NCBI RefSeq assembly: GCF_029207565.1
Contig: NZ_JANCMW010000003.1
Span: 1-64,000, forward strand
Length of the DNA: 64,000 bases
Direction: 5' to 3'
Origin: Marinobacter iranensis
GTDB taxonomy: Bacteria; Pseudomonadota; Gammaproteobacteria; Pseudomonadales; Oleiphilaceae
The first letter of the stretch is position 1, and each line of letters opens with the position of its first letter. Below the pieces are notes generated by a model. The model was not told where the DNA came from, did not search any database, and saw nothing but the letters and a program-made list of their open reading frames with translations. The translations under genes and the position numbers were made by a program. This document shows positions 61,697 to 64,000 of the stretch, piece after piece.

Positions 61697-61925
61697 TGGC
61701 CGGAAGAACCTGAAAGCGGTTTTCCCCTCCCAGCCATTTCCTGCTAATCTGGTTGCCTGTTGAAACCAACTCCAAAATCCGGGGCCAAGCGGGGACGGGG
61801 TTCCGAAACCGTGCGGAGCCATGGATGGCGGAGCCCGAGCGTACAGGGACGTATTCAAAGCGTGTTTCGGAATACCCTGCCCGCTTGCCAATGCACACAG
61901 TTAATAAAAAGACCGGAGAGACCCC

Positions 61926-64000
61926 ATGGAAAACGGCACCCACTATCGTACCTGTCACCTGTGCGAAGCCATGTGCGGCGTGGCGATTGAGGTCAGGGAT
62001 GGCCATATCACCTCCATCAAGGGCGACGAAGACGACCCGTTAAGCCATGGCCACATCTGCCCCAAGGCCGTCGCCCTGCAGGACCTCCATGAAGATCCGG
62101 AGCGGCTGCGCAAACCGGTACGCCGCACTAGCGATGGCTGGCAGGAAATGGAATGGAACGAAGCCTTTGATCTGGTGGCAGACCGCCTGCACAGCGTGCG
62201 CAAGGAACACGGCCGCAACAGCATCGGTGCCTACCTGGGCAACCCGAACGTACATAACCACGGCTCCCTGGTCGCGACAACGCCGTTTCTCCGGGCTTTG
62301 GGCACCCAGAACCGTTTCTCCGCCACCTCCAACGACCAGTTGCCCCATATGCTGGCAAGCCTGGAGATGTTTGGCCACCAGATCCTGTTCCCCATCCCAG
62401 ACATCGACCGCACCGACCTGTTTATCTGCATTGGCGCCAACCCCATGGCCTCCAACGGCAGCCTGATGACGGTACCGGATTTCCGGGGCCGCCTCAAAGC
62501 CCTCAAGGGCCGCGGCGGCAGGATGGTGGTGGTCGACCCACGCCGCACCGAAACCGGCAAACTGGCGGACGAGTTCCATTTTATCCGCCCGGGGACCGAC
62601 GCCCTGTTGCTGATGGCGATGGTGCACACCCTGTTCGAGGAAAACCTGGTCAACCTGGGCCACGCGGAACCCTTTACCAAAGATGTGGACCTGGTGCGCC
62701 TGGCCGCCATGAGCTTCACACCGGAAGCCGTCAGTGAGCATACCGGCATGCCCGCCGCAGACATCCGCAACCTGGCCCGCCAGCTCGCCACCACGCAGCG
62801 AGCCGCCCTCTACACCCGCATGGGCACCAGCACCCAGGCCTTTGGCGGCGTTGCCACCTGGCTTGCCTATGTGCTCAATATCCTGACCGGAAAGCTGGAT
62901 AGCACCGGCGGTGTGATGTTCACGCAGCCCGCCATTGACCTTGTCGCGCTGGGCGCCATGTCTGGCCAGAACGGGCATTTTGGCAAACGGTTCAGCCGGG
63001 TGAAGAAACTGCCGGAGTTCGGGGGTGAATACCCCTCCAGCACCATGGCCGATGAGATTCTGACACCGGGTGAGGGCCAGATACGCGCGTTTGTGACGGT
63101 GGCGGGCAACCCGGTACTCTCGAGCCCCAACGGTGGCCGTCTCGACGAAGCTTTCAGCGGGCTGGATTTCATGGTGTCGGTAGATTACTACCTGAACGAA
63201 ACCACGCGCCACGCGGACGTTATTCTCCCGCCGACAGCGGGACTTGAGCGCAGCCATTACGACCTGATTTTCAGCATGTTCGCGGTTCGCAACACCGCCA
63301 AATACAGCCCTGCCCTGTTCGATGCCGGCAAGGACACCCGCCACGACTGGCAGATATTGCTGGAACTGGCGCACCGCCTGGAGAAGAAAAGAAAAGGCGG
63401 CCGCCTGCCCCTGCGCGCGGAAATGGGCTGGCGCGCGTTCAAGCAGATCGGGCCGGACCCGATCCTTGACCTGATGTTGCGCTCGGGGCCTTATGGCACC
63501 GATATCGGGCCAGCACGTGGCCTGGCCCAGCCCGCGATCGACCTGGTGATGGACATTCTCCCGAAGCGTCACCCACTGCAGGGCCTGGCGAAACTCAGCC
63601 CGCTGAACCGACACTGGCAGGACCTGCCCAAGGGACTTTCAATCAATGCCCTCAAGGAGCTACCCAATGGTGTGGACCTGGGACCACTGCGGCCTTGTAT
63701 GCCCGGCCGGCTGTTCACCCGTGACGGCAAGGTGAACCTGGCCCCCCGCCGTTACCTGCAGGACCTGGAACGCCTGCACTCGCTGCTGTCTGCCACACCC
63801 GTCGACAGCCTGTTACTGATCGGGCGCCGGCACGTGCGCAGCAACAATTCCTGGATGCACAATAGCCAGCGGTTGGTTAAGGGCAAAGAGCGCTGTACCC
63901 TGATGATCAACCCGAAAGATGCCGCCCGTTGTGGCCTGCAGACCGGTGACTCGGCAGAGGTTGGTTCAGCATCCGGCCAGATCGTATTACCGGTGGAGAT
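61926..64000 (+). CDS. molybdopterin oxidoreductase (formate dehydrogenase/BisC type), 3' end beyond window
   Basis: Partial, at least 691 residues. The start is ATG 61926 with GGAGAG upstream. The N-terminal C-x2-C-x3-C ... C motif (CHLCEAMC, then a fourth cysteine in HICPKA) binds a 4Fe-4S cluster. Mo-cofactor domains follow with CIGANPMAS-type, VVVDPRRTETGKLAD and AGNPVLSSPN segments. No cysteine or selenocysteine is seen at the expected Mo-ligand position (ATSNDQLPH), which is unusual for formate dehydrogenases. The C-terminal Mo-dopterin binding domain begins near residue 620 and is cut by the edge. Substrate unknown. Confidence 0.85.
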   Translation, partial: MENGTHYRTCHLCEAMCGVAIEVRDGHITSIKGDEDDPLSHGHICPKAVALQDLHEDPERLRKPVRRTSDGWQEMEWNEAFDLVADRLHSVRKEHGRNSIGAYLGNPNVHNHGSLVATTPFLRALGTQNRFSATSNDQLPHMLASLEMFGHQILFPIPDIDRTDLFICIGANPMASNGSLMTVPDFRGRLKALKGRGGRMVVVDPRRTETGKLADEFHFIRPGTDALLLMAMVHTLFEENLVNLGHAEPFTKDVDLVRLAAMSFTPEAVSEHTGMPAADIRNLARQLATTQRAALYTRMGTSTQAFGGVATWLAYVLNILTGKLDSTGGVMFTQPAIDLVALGAMSGQNGHFGKRFSRVKKLPEFGGEYPSSTMADEILTPGEGQIRAFVTVAGNPVLSSPNGGRLDEAFSGLDFMVSVDYYLNETTRHADVILPPTAGLERSHYDLIFSMFAVRNTAKYSPALFDAGKDTRHDWQILLELAHRLEKKRKGGRLPLRAEMGWRAFKQIGPDPILDLMLRSGPYGTDIGPARGLAQPAIDLVMDILPKRHPLQGLAKLSPLNRHWQDLPKGLSINALKELPNGVDLGPLRPCMPGRLFTRDGKVNLAPRRYLQDLERLHSLLSATPVDSLLLIGRRHVRSNNSWMHNSQRLVKGKERCTLMINPKDAARCGLQTGDSAEVGSASGQIVLPVE

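Overview
The window reads as a chromosomal segment of a marine gammaproteobacterium close to Marinobacter or Pseudomonas. That inference rests on gene content and order: rpsU-dnaG-rpoD followed by a CAT-anticodon tRNA, cbrA-cbrB-(crcZ)-pcnB-folK-panB-panC, and dksA-gluQ. Genes are dense, GC-rich and mostly housekeeping.

Left part (1-11 kb): two tandem rRNA promoters and a boxA on the minus strand show that an rRNA operon begins just outside the left edge, downstream of tyrS. Then come an M23 cell-wall peptidase, anmK (anhydro-muropeptide recycling), erpA (Fe-S insertion), a bactofilin, a DUF6776 membrane protein, argC, a ClC chloride channel with CBS domains, a HemJ-type haem enzyme, thiD (apparently with an ATC start), thiE and hemL.

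12-24 kb: a secreted lipase, a TPR/beta-barrel protein, an ECF sigma/anti-sigma pair with a small secreted protein, a DUF4382 lipoprotein, PBP1b with a TPR lipoprotein, an APH-AAA fusion protein, sfsA, dksA and gluQ.

24-42 kb: cbrX-cbrA-cbrB, a sigma-54 promoter and a CA-motif-rich transcript that looks like a CrcZ catabolite-repression sRNA, then pcnB, folK, panB, panC, pgi, a second folK with folB, plsY, tsaD and rpsU-dnaG-rpoD.

42.5-54.6 kb: an integrated element of about 12.1 kb bounded by a perfect 45-bp repeat of the 3' part of a tRNA(CAT) gene, most likely tRNA-Ile2. Its core is a Pf-like filamentous prophage (inovirus) with operator region, repressor, excisionase-like protein, ssDNA-binding protein, coat proteins, pIII-like adsorption protein, pVI-like protein, Zot/pI, replication initiator and tyrosine integrase. 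Cargo includes a nucleotidyltransferase gene pair next to attL, a 9-bp tandem repeat array, a serine-type (long variable arm) tRNA with an isoleucine UAU anticodon, a frameshifted SRAP/HMCES gene and an RMF/CrpP-like small protein.

54.6-64 kb: CsaA-like tRNA-binding protein, a glutathione transferase, a TIGR02647 protein, a PEP-CTERM protein, a FadL-like outer-membrane protein paired with a 1051-residue Ig-like lipoprotein, and a molybdopterin oxidoreductase cut by the right edge.

The most unusual items are the class II tRNA with a UAU anticodon carried by a prophage that sits in what is probably the AUA-decoding tRNA gene, and the CrcZ-like RNA locus. All functional assignments come from reading the sequence and family knowledge; no searches were run.
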